Source: VBCG01 sp044226535 (GTDB lineage: Bacteria > Pseudomonadota > Gammaproteobacteria > Burkholderiales > Casimicrobiaceae). From it: a DNA stretch of 64,000 nt. Made by a program: the position numbers and the translations under genes. Positions within the stretch are counted from its first letter, which is position 1, and each line of letters begins with the position of its first letter. The stretch lies in assembly GCA_044226535.1 (NCBI GenBank), contig JBGAGT010000003.1, positions 124,001 through 188,000 on the forward strand, in the 5' to 3' direction. Shown piece after piece: positions 9,991 to 18,533 of this stretch. The notes below the pieces were generated by a model. The model made no database searches, was not told the DNA's origin, and was given only the letters and a program-made list of their open reading frames with translations.

Positions 9991-10562
9991 CGCGAAATGC
10001 TGCGGTCGACGTGGTCGACGCGGCCGCCGCGAAAATGCACGGTGGTGATCATCCCGGGGTCGCCTTCGGTCGGCAGGTAGGACCAGCGCGCGCCGCCCTT
10101 GCCCTCGGTGCTGCCGCTGCGGATGTCGGGGTTGCCGATCTTGGCGACCACCTCGGCGTCGGTCATGCCGGCATGGAGGAACCTCCGCTCCGCGGCACTG
10201 CCGGCGGGGCCCGCCTTGTGCGTCGACGAGCGGTCGCTGCGCAGCGCCCCGGCCTGGGCACGCTTGCCGCTTCGCTTCTGCGTCGCGGCCTCGGAGGCGG
10301 GCGCCCTGGCGGGCGGGGGCGCGCTGGCGGGCGGGGGCGTGAAGGGAACCACCGACAGCGTGGGCGGGTCTGCCTGGAAGTCGCGCAGCTCGCGGCCCGC
10401 CGGGCAGGCGCTGTCCTGGTACACGGCGTGGCCGTCGTCGCCGACGCATTTGAAGACGTCGGCGCGCACCGCCGGGGACGCGAGTGCGCCGGCCGTCGCG
10501 GCCAGGGTGGCGAAAAGGAGCGCGGGGTGGGCGCGCGGCGGGAATGCGCGAGGCATCGCCAT
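9987..10562 (-). CDS. Secreted DUF4124-domain protein
   Basis: 191 aa. Signal peptide at residues 1-35 (ALLFATLAATAGALASPAVRA), then the DUF4124 motif DVFKCVGDDGHAVYQDSACP with paired cysteines, a Pro/Ala linker, and a C-terminal part GMTDAEVVAKIGNPDIRSGS that resembles SmpA/OmlA-type outer-membrane assembly repeats. Starts at 10562 or two codons later. Likely periplasmic; function unknown. Four-base overlap with dtd downstream. Confidence 0.75.
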   Translation of the reverse strand: MAMPRAFPPRAHPALLFATLAATAGALASPAVRADVFKCVGDDGHAVYQDSACPAGRELRDFQADPPTLSVVPFTPPPASAPPPARAPASEAATQKRSGKRAQAGALRSDRSSTHKAGPAGSAAERRFLHAGMTDAEVVAKIGNPDIRSGSTEGKGGARWSYLPTEGDPGMITTVHFRGGRVDHVDRSISR

Positions 10563-10603
10563 ACGATAATGCGGGCTGGCAAATGGTTCCACTAGGCCAT
10601 TCG

Positions 10604-11797
10604 ATGGACATCCGGGCCCCCCTCGCCGCGCGCGTCGCGGCGATCGCGCCATTCCACGTGATGGAAGTGCAGACCGCGGCGCGCGCGCTGGAGGCGCGCG
10701 GCGTCGACGTCGTGCACCTCGAGATCGGCGAGCCCGACTTCCCCACGCCGGCGCCGGTCTGCGAGGCCGCCACGCGGGCGCTTGCGCGCGGGGACATCTA
10801 CTACACCTCGGCGCTGGGCATCACGCCGCTGCGCGAGGCGATCGCCCGCCACTACCGCGACCACCTCGGCGCCGACGTCGATCCCGCGCGGGTGATCGTC
10901 ACCGCAGGATCGTCGGCTGCGCTGCTGCTGGTGCTGGCGCTGATCGTCGACCGCGACAGCGAGATCGTCATGGCCGATCCCAACTACCCCTGCAACCGCC
11001 ACCTGGTCGAGACCCTCGAAGGCGTGGCGCGCACGGTGCCGGTGGGTCCGCAGACGCGCTACCAGCTCGACGCCGCGGGCGTCGAGGCGAGCTGGAACGC
11101 GCGCACGCGCGGCGTGCTGGTGGCGTCGCCTTCCAACCCGACCGGCACCTCGATCGACGGCGCGGAGCTCGCGCGCATCGCCGGCGTGACGCGGGCGCGC
11201 GGCGGCCACCTCGTCGTCGACGAGATCTACCTCGGGCTGTCCTACGGCCACGCCCCGCGCAGCGTGCTTGCCGACGTCGACGACGCCTTCGTGGTGTCGA
11301 GCTTCTCCAAGTACTTCAACATGACGGGCTGGCGTCTCGGCTGGATCGTCGCGCCGCAACGGCACGTGCGCGACCTCGAGAAGCTGGCGCAGAACCTTTA
11401 CATCTCGCCGCCGACCCTTTCGCAGCGCGCCGCGCTGGCCTGCTTCGAGCCCGCCACGCTGGCCATCCTCGAGGAGCGGCGCCGTGCCTTCGAGGCGCGC
11501 CGCGACGCGCTGGTGGGGCGGCTGCGCGGCCTGGGCTTCGGCATCCCGGTGATGCCGGACGGCGGGTTCTTCGTCTACGCCGACTGCGCGCGCTTCCTTG
11601 GCCCCGGCACGCCCGACAGCGCGGCGTTCTGCCGCGAGGCGCTCGACGCGACCGGCGTGGCGTTCACGCCGGGCATCGACTTCGGGCGCCACCGCGCCGC
11701 GGAGCATGTGCGCTTCGCCTACACCGTCGACGCCGGGCGCATCGACGTTGCGGCGGATCGCCTCGGCGCGTGGCTCCGCACGCGCGTGGGCCGCTGA
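10604..11797 (+). CDS. Class I/II pyridoxal-phosphate aminotransferase
   Basis: 397 aa, fold type I. Substrate-binding loop EIGEPDFPTP (40-49), SPSNPTG (175-181), PLP-phosphate/Asp region VVDEIYLGLSY, and the Schiff-base lysine K236 in SSFSKYFNMTGWRLGW. Belongs to the aspartate/alanine/aromatic aminotransferase group; the amino-acid substrate is not deducible. Start at the ATG before DIRAPLAARV; an in-frame ATG at 10583 is less likely. Divergent from the DUF4124 gene with about 40 bases between. Confidence 0.88.
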   Translation: MDIRAPLAARVAAIAPFHVMEVQTAARALEARGVDVVHLEIGEPDFPTPAPVCEAATRALARGDIYYTSALGITPLREAIARHYRDHLGADVDPARVIVTAGSSAALLLVLALIVDRDSEIVMADPNYPCNRHLVETLEGVARTVPVGPQTRYQLDAAGVEASWNARTRGVLVASPSNPTGTSIDGAELARIAGVTRARGGHLVVDEIYLGLSYGHAPRSVLADVDDAFVVSSFSKYFNMTGWRLGWIVAPQRHVRDLEKLAQNLYISPPTLSQRAALACFEPATLAILEERRRAFEARRDALVGRLRGLGFGIPVMPDGGFFVYADCARFLGPGTPDSAAFCREALDATGVAFTPGIDFGRHRAAEHVRFAYTVDAGRIDVAADRLGAWLRTRVGR

Positions 11798-11815
11798 CGC
11801 GACGACCCGCCGCCC

Positions 11816-12982
11816 GTGTCCTTCCTTCGTCACCGCCTCGCGCTCCTCGCGGCCTGCACCGGCGCGCTGCTGCCGGGCTGCAGCGCCGTCGACTACTACT
11901 GGCAGGGCATCGAGGGCCAGTACCGCATCCTCGCCGATGCACAGCCCATCGGCGAGGTCATCGCGCGGAGCGACGACCCGCGGCTCAAGGCGCGCCTCGC
12001 GCTGGCCGTCGAGGCGCGCGATTTCGCGTCGGCGCGGCTCGGCCTGCCCGCCAACGCGAGCTACCGCCGCTACACCGACCGCGGCCGCGGCTTCGTCGCC
12101 TGGAACGTGTTCGCAGCACCCCCACTGTCGCTCGAGCCGCGCGCCTGGTGCTACCCGGTGGCGGGCTGCGTCAACTACCGCGGTTACTTCTCCGAGGCGC
12201 GCGCGCAGGCCGAGGCGGCGGCGCTCAAGGCCGCGGGCAACGACGTGTACATCGGCGGTGTCCCGGCGTACTCGACGCTGGGCTGGTTCGACGACCCGGT
12301 GCTGTCGACCTTCGTGCGCTATCCCGAGACCGAGTTCGTGCGCCTCATCTTCCACGAGCTCGCGCACCAGCTCATCTACGTCAAGGGCGATACGGTGTTC
12401 AACGAGTCCTTCGCCACGGCGGTGTCCGACGAGGGCCTCGACCGCTGGATCGCCGTGCAGCCGCCCGAGGCGCGCGAGCGCCTCTCCGCGGAGCGCGCGC
12501 GCAACGAGCGCCTGCGCACCGCCTTCGCCGCGCTGGTGGTGGAGGCCCGGTCCTCGTTGGCGGACGTCTACGCCGGGAGCGGCGGCGAGGCCGGCAAGCT
12601 CGCGCGCAAGGCCGAGGTGTTCGCGTCGATGCGCGCGTCGTACGACCGCGCCCGCGCCGGCGAGCCGGCGCTCGCGGGCTTCGACCGCTGGTTCCGCGGC
12701 TACGCCGATGGCGGCCCCAACAATGCGAGCCTCGCGGCGTTCGCGCTGTACACGCAGCGGGTGCCGGCGTTCAGGCGCATGATCGCCGACGCCGGTGGCG
12801 ACCTCGCGGTCTTCTACGACAAGGTGCGCGCGCTCGCGGCGCTGGACAAGCCTGCGCGGGAGGCCGCGCTCGACGCACTGCAGCCGCGCGCTAGCGAAGC
12901 CACGCCACCGTCCACGCGAGCCAACGCGGCCGCCATGCCAGCAGCAGTGCCGTCAGCAGCGACGCGACCGCCACCGACATGA
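11816..12982 (+). CDS. Zinc aminopeptidase-like lipoprotein (Pfam Aminopep type)
   Basis: 388 aa. GTG start, then a lipoprotein signal with lipobox LLPGC around residue 21. Metal site FHELAHQLIY with a downstream Glu in FNESFATAVSDEG gives the gluzincin pattern HExxH...E. The family is annotated as putative aminopeptidase, and predicted to sit in the periplasm on a membrane. Its last 30 codons (Ala/Pro/Thr-rich) overlap the end of the opposite-strand DUF3325-like gene, so the tail has little sign of constraint. Confidence 0.82.
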   Translation: MSFLRHRLALLAACTGALLPGCSAVDYYWQGIEGQYRILADAQPIGEVIARSDDPRLKARLALAVEARDFASARLGLPANASYRRYTDRGRGFVAWNVFAAPPLSLEPRAWCYPVAGCVNYRGYFSEARAQAEAAALKAAGNDVYIGGVPAYSTLGWFDDPVLSTFVRYPETEFVRLIFHELAHQLIYVKGDTVFNESFATAVSDEGLDRWIAVQPPEARERLSAERARNERLRTAFAALVVEARSSLADVYAGSGGEAGKLARKAEVFASMRASYDRARAGEPALAGFDRWFRGYADGGPNNASLAAFALYTQRVPAFRRMIADAGGDLAVFYDKVRALAALDKPAREAALDALQPRASEATPPSTRANAAAMPAAVPSAATRPPPT

Positions 12983-13190
12983 TCCACACCAGCGCCGCGA
13001 TCGAGGGGTGATTCGCGCGCAGGCAGGCCATCAGGCCGCCTGCCAGCGCAGCGATGCCGAGCGTCCTCAGGACCACCCGGTCGCGGACGGCAGGCGATGG
13101 ACCGTGCACCTGGCGCCAGTGCGCATCCATGGCCAGCGCCAGCCAGGCCGCGCCGAGGAAGCATGCGGCGAAGGCGAGGAGGGACATCAT
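12891..13190 (-). CDS. Small inner-membrane protein, DUF3325-like
   Basis: 99 aa with three predicted membrane segments (LLAFAACFLGAAWLALAMD; TLGIAALAGGLMACL; IAALVWIMSVAVASLLTALL). Last gene of the siderophore locus, matching the known arrangement receptor, DUF3649, PepSY protein, DUF3325 in Burkholderiales and pseudomonads. Its 3' end overlaps the aminopeptidase gene on the other strand by 92 bases. Function unknown; a role in siderophore-linked membrane electron transfer is inferred from neighbours. Confidence 0.7.
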   Translation of the reverse strand: MMSLLAFAACFLGAAWLALAMDAHWRQVHGPSPAVRDRVVLRTLGIAALAGGLMACLRANHPSIAALVWIMSVAVASLLTALLLAWRPRWLAWTVAWLR

Positions 13191-13236
13191 GGCTGGCAAT
13201 TGTGCGTGAGGCGCAACGGCGCGGCGGTCGCGGATG

Positions 13237-14901
13237 TCAGGCGCGCCGCGCGGCGCGGTCCGTGTCCTGCGCGGGACGGGCCGCGCCACGACGGCGAAGC
13301 CTCGTCGCCGCCGCGGCGGCGATCGCCGCCGTGAAGAGCAGCGCGAGGTCGAACGCGGCGACGGGCCAGTAGCGCGCGGACAGCGTGCGCACGAGGTGGT
13401 CGCCGGTGGTCGCGGCGTTGAGCGTGACGGCTGCCAGGGCGAGTCCCGCGATGGCGCAGCATTGCTCGAACCACGCGGGGGAGAGGCGTGCCGCCGAAGG
13501 CGCGCGGCTCCGCCAGCCTGCGTGCGCCAGCGCGAGGATCCACGCGCCGAAGAACGCCGCCTTCTGCCATTCGGCGCCGTGCGCGAGCTCGGCGGGGACG
13601 AGCCGGTTGGCGACCAGCATCGACAGCGTCGCGACCAGCGTGCCCGTGACGGTGGCCACCGCCATGGCATCGGCCCAGCGCGCGCCTGCGATGCCCTTCG
13701 CGGCGTGCAGCCGCTTGCGTTTCTCGACGAAGAACACGAAGCCGGTGGCGATGCATACCGTGCCCATCAGGCCGCCGAACACGTACAGCCAGCGCAGCGG
13801 CCAGTTCTCGAAGTGCTGCAGGTGCAGCCCGGTGAGGAAATCGTTGGCGCTGGCCACGGCGGACGGTGGTGGCTCCTCGTACAGCACCCGCCCGGTGCTT
13901 CCCTCGAAATGGATGGGCTGCCCGACCAGCGTCACGCGGTCGGTACCGGCACGGTAGACGGTGACGTAGCTTGCGCGGTCGCCGACGTGGTGCACCGCGA
14001 GATAACCCACCTCGCCCGGCATGCCGCGTGCGGCCCAGCGGCGTTTCGCCTCGGCCACCATGGCGTCGACGGAGGCGAGCGCTGCGCGCTCGCCGCTGGG
14101 CTTGAAGGGCAGCCCCCTGGCATGCGCCTCGGCCTCGGCTGCGGCCTGCGCCTGCGGGCGCAGCGTCGTCTCGGCCACTGGGAAGTACATGCTGGCGAAG
14201 ATGGTGAGGCCGGTGAGCGCGAAGAAGAAATGGAAGGGGAGCGCCACCACCCCGGTCAGGTTGTGCAGGTCGAGCACGCTGCGCTGCAGGGCCTTGCGCG
14301 GGCGGAAGGTGAAGTACTCGCGGAAGATGCGCCGGTGGATGGCGATGCCGGAGACGAGCGCCGCGAGCATGGCGACGGCGGCGGCGCCGACGATCCAGTA
14401 GCCCACGTCCTTCCAGGTCAGGTTGAGCCCGATGTGCATCGGGTAGAAGAACTCGCTGCCGACCTTGAGCTCCCCCTCGGGAAGCACGTGGCCGTCGCGC
14501 GGGTCGATGGTCAGGTGCCCGTGGACGTGGTCGTCGGGATCGTCGGGATTGTTGGCGACGGCGAACTCGGCGTACAGGTCCAATAGCGGGTCGCGGTGGG
14601 TGGTGTAGGCCTCGAAGGTCCGTACCGGCAGCGGCACCGCGAGCGGGCCGCGCACGCGGCCGCGCGCTTCCTCGACGTCGTCGGCATCGGGCACGATGCC
14701 GGCGAAGATCGGCGCGAGCATCGTGTCGTACGACGGCATGGGCTGCGCGGTGAAGCGCGTCTCGGGCATGGCCCAGCGGTCGATCTCGCGGTCGAATACC
14801 GAAAGCGAGCCGAACAGGAACACCACCACCAGCACGTAGCCCAGCACCAGGCCGATCCAGGTGTGCAGCCATGCCATCGACAGGCGGAAACTGCCGAGCA
14901 C
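13237..14901 (-). CDS. PepSY-associated transmembrane protein of a siderophore locus
   Basis: About 550 aa inner-membrane protein. First membrane segment LHTWIGLVLGYVLVVVFLFG, a large periplasmic region, then further segments with conserved histidines (YPMHIGLNL, DLHNLTGVV, PFHFFFALTGL) that suit heme binding. The PepSY_TM family includes candidates for reducing ferric siderophores in the periplasm. Start either GTG at 14901 or ATG at 14877, eight codons inside. Sits ten bases after the DUF3649-like gene. Confidence 0.85.
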   Translation of the reverse strand: MLGSFRLSMAWLHTWIGLVLGYVLVVVFLFGSLSVFDREIDRWAMPETRFTAQPMPSYDTMLAPIFAGIVPDADDVEEARGRVRGPLAVPLPVRTFEAYTTHRDPLLDLYAEFAVANNPDDPDDHVHGHLTIDPRDGHVLPEGELKVGSEFFYPMHIGLNLTWKDVGYWIVGAAAVAMLAALVSGIAIHRRIFREYFTFRPRKALQRSVLDLHNLTGVVALPFHFFFALTGLTIFASMYFPVAETTLRPQAQAAAEAEAHARGLPFKPSGERAALASVDAMVAEAKRRWAARGMPGEVGYLAVHHVGDRASYVTVYRAGTDRVTLVGQPIHFEGSTGRVLYEEPPPSAVASANDFLTGLHLQHFENWPLRWLYVFGGLMGTVCIATGFVFFVEKRKRLHAAKGIAGARWADAMAVATVTGTLVATLSMLVANRLVPAELAHGAEWQKAAFFGAWILALAHAGWRSRAPSAARLSPAWFEQCCAIAGLALAAVTLNAATTGDHLVRTLSARYWPVAAFDLALLFTAAIAAAAATRLRRRGAARPAQDTDRAARRA

Positions 14902-14911
14902 CGTGGTGGCC

Positions 14912-15235
14912 TCAGGAAGCGCTGCGCGCGAGCAGGGCCGCGAGCGCCGTCATGCAGGCGCCGCCGCCGAGCAGCACGAGCCAGCAGCGCAGGACGCTGC
15001 GCGCCGCGAAGCTCGCGCAGAACGCGGCGAGGAACACCAGGAACGCGAGCAGGTAGGCGAGCGTGCGCGCGTCGTCGAAGGACATGCGCGCCGCCGTCGC
15101 GAGCGCGATCGCCAGCGACACGAAGCCCCAGGTGAATGCCCAGCCGCCGGCGAAGGCGGCGCCGACGCGCGCGAGCGCCTCGCGCGGCCGCGGGGGGCCA
15201 CCTCCACGCGGGCCGCGCGGGAGCGGGGAAGCCAT
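14912..15235 (-). CDS. Small inner-membrane protein, DUF3649-like
   Basis: 107 aa. Positively charged, Pro-rich N-terminus, then three membrane segments (AFAGGWAFTWGFVSLAIALA; TLAYLLAFLVFLAAFC; WLVLLGGGACMTALAALLA). Size, topology and place between the TonB receptor and the PepSY protein fit the DUF3649 'iron transporter' family. Start at the ATG 24 bases after the receptor stop. No catalytic motif is visible. Confidence 0.68.
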   Translation of the reverse strand: MASPLPRGPRGGGPPRPREALARVGAAFAGGWAFTWGFVSLAIALATAARMSFDDARTLAYLLAFLVFLAAFCASFAARSVLRCWLVLLGGGACMTALAALLARSAS

Positions 15236-15258
15236 CGGTCCCGCGTGCGGCCGCGCGT

Positions 15259-17493
15259 TCAGAACCCCATCCGCAGCGTCAACGCGTAGTTCGCCGGCGG
15301 CCCGTAGTAGCTGTTGTCGTACTGGTCGAGCACGAAGTACTTGCGGTCGGTGACGTTGTTGGCGTTGAACTGCAGCGAGACGCTGGGCGAGAACTGGTAG
15401 CGCGCCATCAGGTTGACGAGCGTGACGCTGCGCTGGGCGAAGTCGACCGGGCCGTCGGGCGAGCCGACGATGGTATGCGTCGCCGACTGCCAGTTGACGC
15501 CGCCGCCGAGGGTGAGGCGGGGCACCCAGTCGCGCGGCTGCCAGGTCACGAAGCTGCGCACCAGGGTGTCGGGCAGGAAGGTGCGGAACGACTCGCCCGA
15601 GCGGTCGTTCATGTCGTAGTGCGTCCACGACACGGAGCCCTGGAGGTCGCGCGTGAAGCGCCCGGTGGCCTCGAGCTCGAAGCCGCGGGTGCGGATGCCG
15701 TCGACGGCCTGGCTCGCCTGGGAGCCGTCGGGCAGCAGCACGGCCTCGCCCGTCTCGGGGTCGAGCACCGCCGTGGCGACGTTGTTCTGCTGGGTCTGGA
15801 AGATCGTCAGCGCCGTGGTCAGGCGGCCGTCGAAATGCTCGCCCTTGATGCCCGCCTCGTAGCTGTAGCCGTCGACGGGATCGAGGTAGTGGCCGTTGAT
15901 GTCGCGCGCGTTCTGCGGCTTGAACGTCCCGGTGTAGCTCGCGTAGGCCGAGAACTGCCGCGAGAAGTCCCAGACCACGCCGGCGTAGGGGATGAACCGC
16001 GACTGGTCGTACTTCGAGTCCGCCGGCGTGTCGTAGAGGTAGAACGAGTCCACCTTCCAGCGCGCGTAGCGCCCGCCGGCGAGCACGTGCAGCGGATCGG
16101 CGATGGAGAAGCGCGCCGCGACGTACGCCGCGTCCTGGTCGGTGCGGATGTCCTGAACCTCGTAGCTTTCGCCCCATACGGGCTCGGGGTAGCTGCCGTC
16201 CCACTGGAAGAAGTTCGGGGTCGGCGGCAGCACGTCGGCCGGGTCTGCGGCGTTGCCCTTGTTCCTGGCGCGCGAGCCGTTGTAGCCGGCGACGAGCTGG
16301 TGGCGCCTTCCGAACAGCTCGAACGGGCCCTCCGCGTAGGCGTCGAGCGAATTCTCGGTGATGCGCCCGTCGCCCCGGGTGCCGTAGGGCTCGAGGCCGA
16401 GCCCCGAGTCGGGATCGGGGAAGCCGTACACGTAGAACAGCGCGTACTTCTCGTCGTACTGGCGGTGGCTCGCCGTGGCGCGCAGCCGCCAGCCGTTGTC
16501 GAACCGGTGGTCGAGCTCGGCGAACACCGTCTGCGTCTTGCGGTTCCAGAACGCCCAGTCGGTGGAGGTCGTCACCGAGGTCGGCCAGTTGGCGAGCTGG
16601 CCGTTGGACAGGAACAGCGGGAACGAGCCCCAGGTGTTCGACGTCGGCCGGTTGTCCTGGTAGTCGAAGCCCACCGACAGGCGCGTGGACTTGCCGAGGT
16701 CGGCGTCGATGATGCCGTAGGCCACGCCGAGCTTCTTGTGGTACAGGTCCTGGTACGAGTCGGTGCCCTCGGCCACGCCGACGAAGCGCCCGCGCACGCT
16801 GCCGCTTTCGTTGAGCGGCGTCGAGGCGTCGATCATGGCGCGGCGCTGGTTCCACGATCCCAGGCTGAGCTCGGTGACGAAGGCCGGCACGCGCGAGTCC
16901 GCGTGCTTGCGCACCATGTTGATCGACGCCGCCGGATTGCCGGGCCCGGTCATCAGGCCGGTGGCGCCGCGCACCACCTCGATGCGCTCGTAGGGCGCCG
17001 TGTCGACGGACTCGTCGATGGAGCCGGTGTTGAAGTTGGAGAACGAAGGTACACCGTCGAACATCAGCGAATCGACGAGGAAGCCGCGCGAATAGAACAG
17101 CACGCGCTCGGTGTCGTAGGCGTTGGAGTAGATGCCGGCGGTGTTGTCGAGCACCTGCCGCAGGTTGGTGAGGTCCTGGTCCTCCATCCGCTGGCGGGTG
17201 ATGATGGTCATCGACTGCGGCGTCTCGCGCGGCGACAGCTCGATCTTGGCCGCCGAGGCGGCCGCGGGCGCGGTATAGCGGTCGGCGCGCTGCTCGGTCA
17301 CGTCGAGCGTGCCGAGCTGCACGACGCCCTGCGAAGCCTCGCCCTTCGGCTTGTCGGCGTCGGTGGAGGCGGGCGTCTGGGCGTTGGCCGCCGCGGCCGC
17401 AGCCAGGGCGGCGAGGAGGCAGGCGAGGCGCGTGCCGGCGGGCGCGTGGCGCGGCGGGCGTCGGCGGGAAGGCACGTTCTTGTCGTGGCTCAT
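15259..17493 (-). CDS. TonB-dependent ferric siderophore receptor
   Basis: 744 aa outer-membrane receptor of the FhuE/FoxA/FpvA type. Signal peptide to about residue 39 (LACLLAALAAAAAANA), then a TonB-box-like stretch, the plug (PQSMTIITRQRMEDQ; GFLVDSLMFDGVPSF; RIEVVRGATGLMTGPGNPAA) and the beta-barrel ending in the aromatic residue expected for outer-membrane assembly (LTLRMGF). There is no room for an N-terminal signalling domain, so FecIR-type surface signalling is unlikely. First gene of a four-gene Fur-boxed operon. Confidence 0.94.
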   Translation of the reverse strand: MSHDKNVPSRRRPPRHAPAGTRLACLLAALAAAAAANAQTPASTDADKPKGEASQGVVQLGTLDVTEQRADRYTAPAAASAAKIELSPRETPQSMTIITRQRMEDQDLTNLRQVLDNTAGIYSNAYDTERVLFYSRGFLVDSLMFDGVPSFSNFNTGSIDESVDTAPYERIEVVRGATGLMTGPGNPAASINMVRKHADSRVPAFVTELSLGSWNQRRAMIDASTPLNESGSVRGRFVGVAEGTDSYQDLYHKKLGVAYGIIDADLGKSTRLSVGFDYQDNRPTSNTWGSFPLFLSNGQLANWPTSVTTSTDWAFWNRKTQTVFAELDHRFDNGWRLRATASHRQYDEKYALFYVYGFPDPDSGLGLEPYGTRGDGRITENSLDAYAEGPFELFGRRHQLVAGYNGSRARNKGNAADPADVLPPTPNFFQWDGSYPEPVWGESYEVQDIRTDQDAAYVAARFSIADPLHVLAGGRYARWKVDSFYLYDTPADSKYDQSRFIPYAGVVWDFSRQFSAYASYTGTFKPQNARDINGHYLDPVDGYSYEAGIKGEHFDGRLTTALTIFQTQQNNVATAVLDPETGEAVLLPDGSQASQAVDGIRTRGFELEATGRFTRDLQGSVSWTHYDMNDRSGESFRTFLPDTLVRSFVTWQPRDWVPRLTLGGGVNWQSATHTIVGSPDGPVDFAQRSVTLVNLMARYQFSPSVSLQFNANNVTDRKYFVLDQYDNSYYGPPANYALTLRMGF

Positions 17494-17547
17494 TGTCCTG
17501 GGCGGGCGAGGGTTGGCAGCGAAATCGGAACGGAATCAATCTACGAA

Positions 17548-17562
17548 TGAGAATGATTGTCA
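17548..17562 (-). promoter_or_regulatory. Fur box upstream of the siderophore receptor
   Basis: TGAGAAT-G-ATTGTCA matches the 7-1-7 Fur consensus TGATAAT-N-ATTATCA with one mismatch per arm. It is an AT-rich island in GC-rich sequence, 55 bases upstream of the receptor start. On the minus strand a perfect TTGACA (17563-17558) overlaps it, which would place Fur over the -35; the -10 is weak. Iron repression is expected. Confidence 0.8.
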
Positions 17563-17798
17563 ATTGTATCAAGCCTTCGCGACTGTAGGCGCCCGACCGG
17601 CAATCGCACCTCGCCCCAGCCGACACGCTGTTGCCGAAATGCCGCATTGTCCGATCCGGGCCGCGGGTGCGAGACTGCGGGAATCCGACTCCGAAAGGCC
17701 ACGTGCCCGACATGAACCTCGTACATGGAAGTGTTTCTCGCGTCGCAACCACGGCCCGCGACCGCACAGCCCGCGACCGGTCCCGCGATGGTCGGCGC

Positions 17799-18515
17799 AT
17801 GCAACGGATGGCAGCGCTGGGGCTGCTGGCACTGCTCGCCGGCAGCGCAGCGGCCGTGCAGGCGCAGGGCTACGCCGTGACGACCACCACGGTGAACATG
17901 CGCGCGGGACCGGACTCGTCCTATCCCCTGGTGGCGCGGGTGCCGGTGGGGACGAGCCTCAATGTCGGCGGCTGCATCACCAACTTTTCGTGGTGCGACG
18001 TGTACGCCGGCGACCTGCGCGGCTGGGTGTACGGCAGCTACCTTTCGTACCCCTACCAGTCGTCGGTGGTGCCGATCTACAGCTACGGGCCGGCGCTGGG
18101 CATCCCGATCATCTCGTTCACCATCGGGAGCTATTGGGACAACTACTACCGGTACCGGCCGTTCTACGCCAACCGCTACACCTGGTACAACCGCCCGTGG
18201 ACGCCACCGCCGCCGCGTCCGTCCTCGTGGCGACCGCCGCCGCCCCCGCATGCCGGAGGCCGCCCGCCCGGGCCTCCGCCAGGAGGCTGGAACCCTCCGC
18301 ACGACAACCGGCCGCCGCAGGGGGGCTACCCTTCGGGATCGCGTCCCCCGCACGGCGGCAACCCGGGCGGCCACCCGCCGCAGGCGGGTAACCCGCCACC
18401 ACGGCCGCCGCAGGGCGGGAACCCGCCGCAGGGCAACCGGCCTTCGCGCCTCGACAGCGAAGGCTATCCGGCGGGACGGCCCGGCCAGTACACGGCGCCG
18501 CAGGCCGGACGCTAG
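17799..18515 (+). CDS. Secreted SH3-domain (SH3b) protein with Pro/Gly-rich tail
   Basis: 238 aa. Signal peptide MQRMAALGLLALLAGSAAA, then a bacterial SH3 domain (YAVTTTTVNMRAGPDSSYP ... WCDVYAGDLRGWVYGSYL), a Tyr-rich hydrophobic stretch, and a low-complexity tail of repeated PPQGGNP-like units from about residue 135 to the end. Such proteins are thought to bind cell-wall peptides in the periplasm. The frame extends upstream to 17631, but the ATG at 17799 places the signal peptide at the N-terminus. The rest of the 305-base gap to the receptor gene holds only the Fur box. Confidence 0.78.
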   Translation: MQRMAALGLLALLAGSAAAVQAQGYAVTTTTVNMRAGPDSSYPLVARVPVGTSLNVGGCITNFSWCDVYAGDLRGWVYGSYLSYPYQSSVVPIYSYGPALGIPIISFTIGSYWDNYYRYRPFYANRYTWYNRPWTPPPPRPSSWRPPPPPHAGGRPPGPPPGGWNPPHDNRPPQGGYPSGSRPPHGGNPGGHPPQAGNPPPRPPQGGNPPQGNRPSRLDSEGYPAGRPGQYTAPQAGR

Positions 18516-18533
18516 GCGGTCGGCGCGCGGTCC

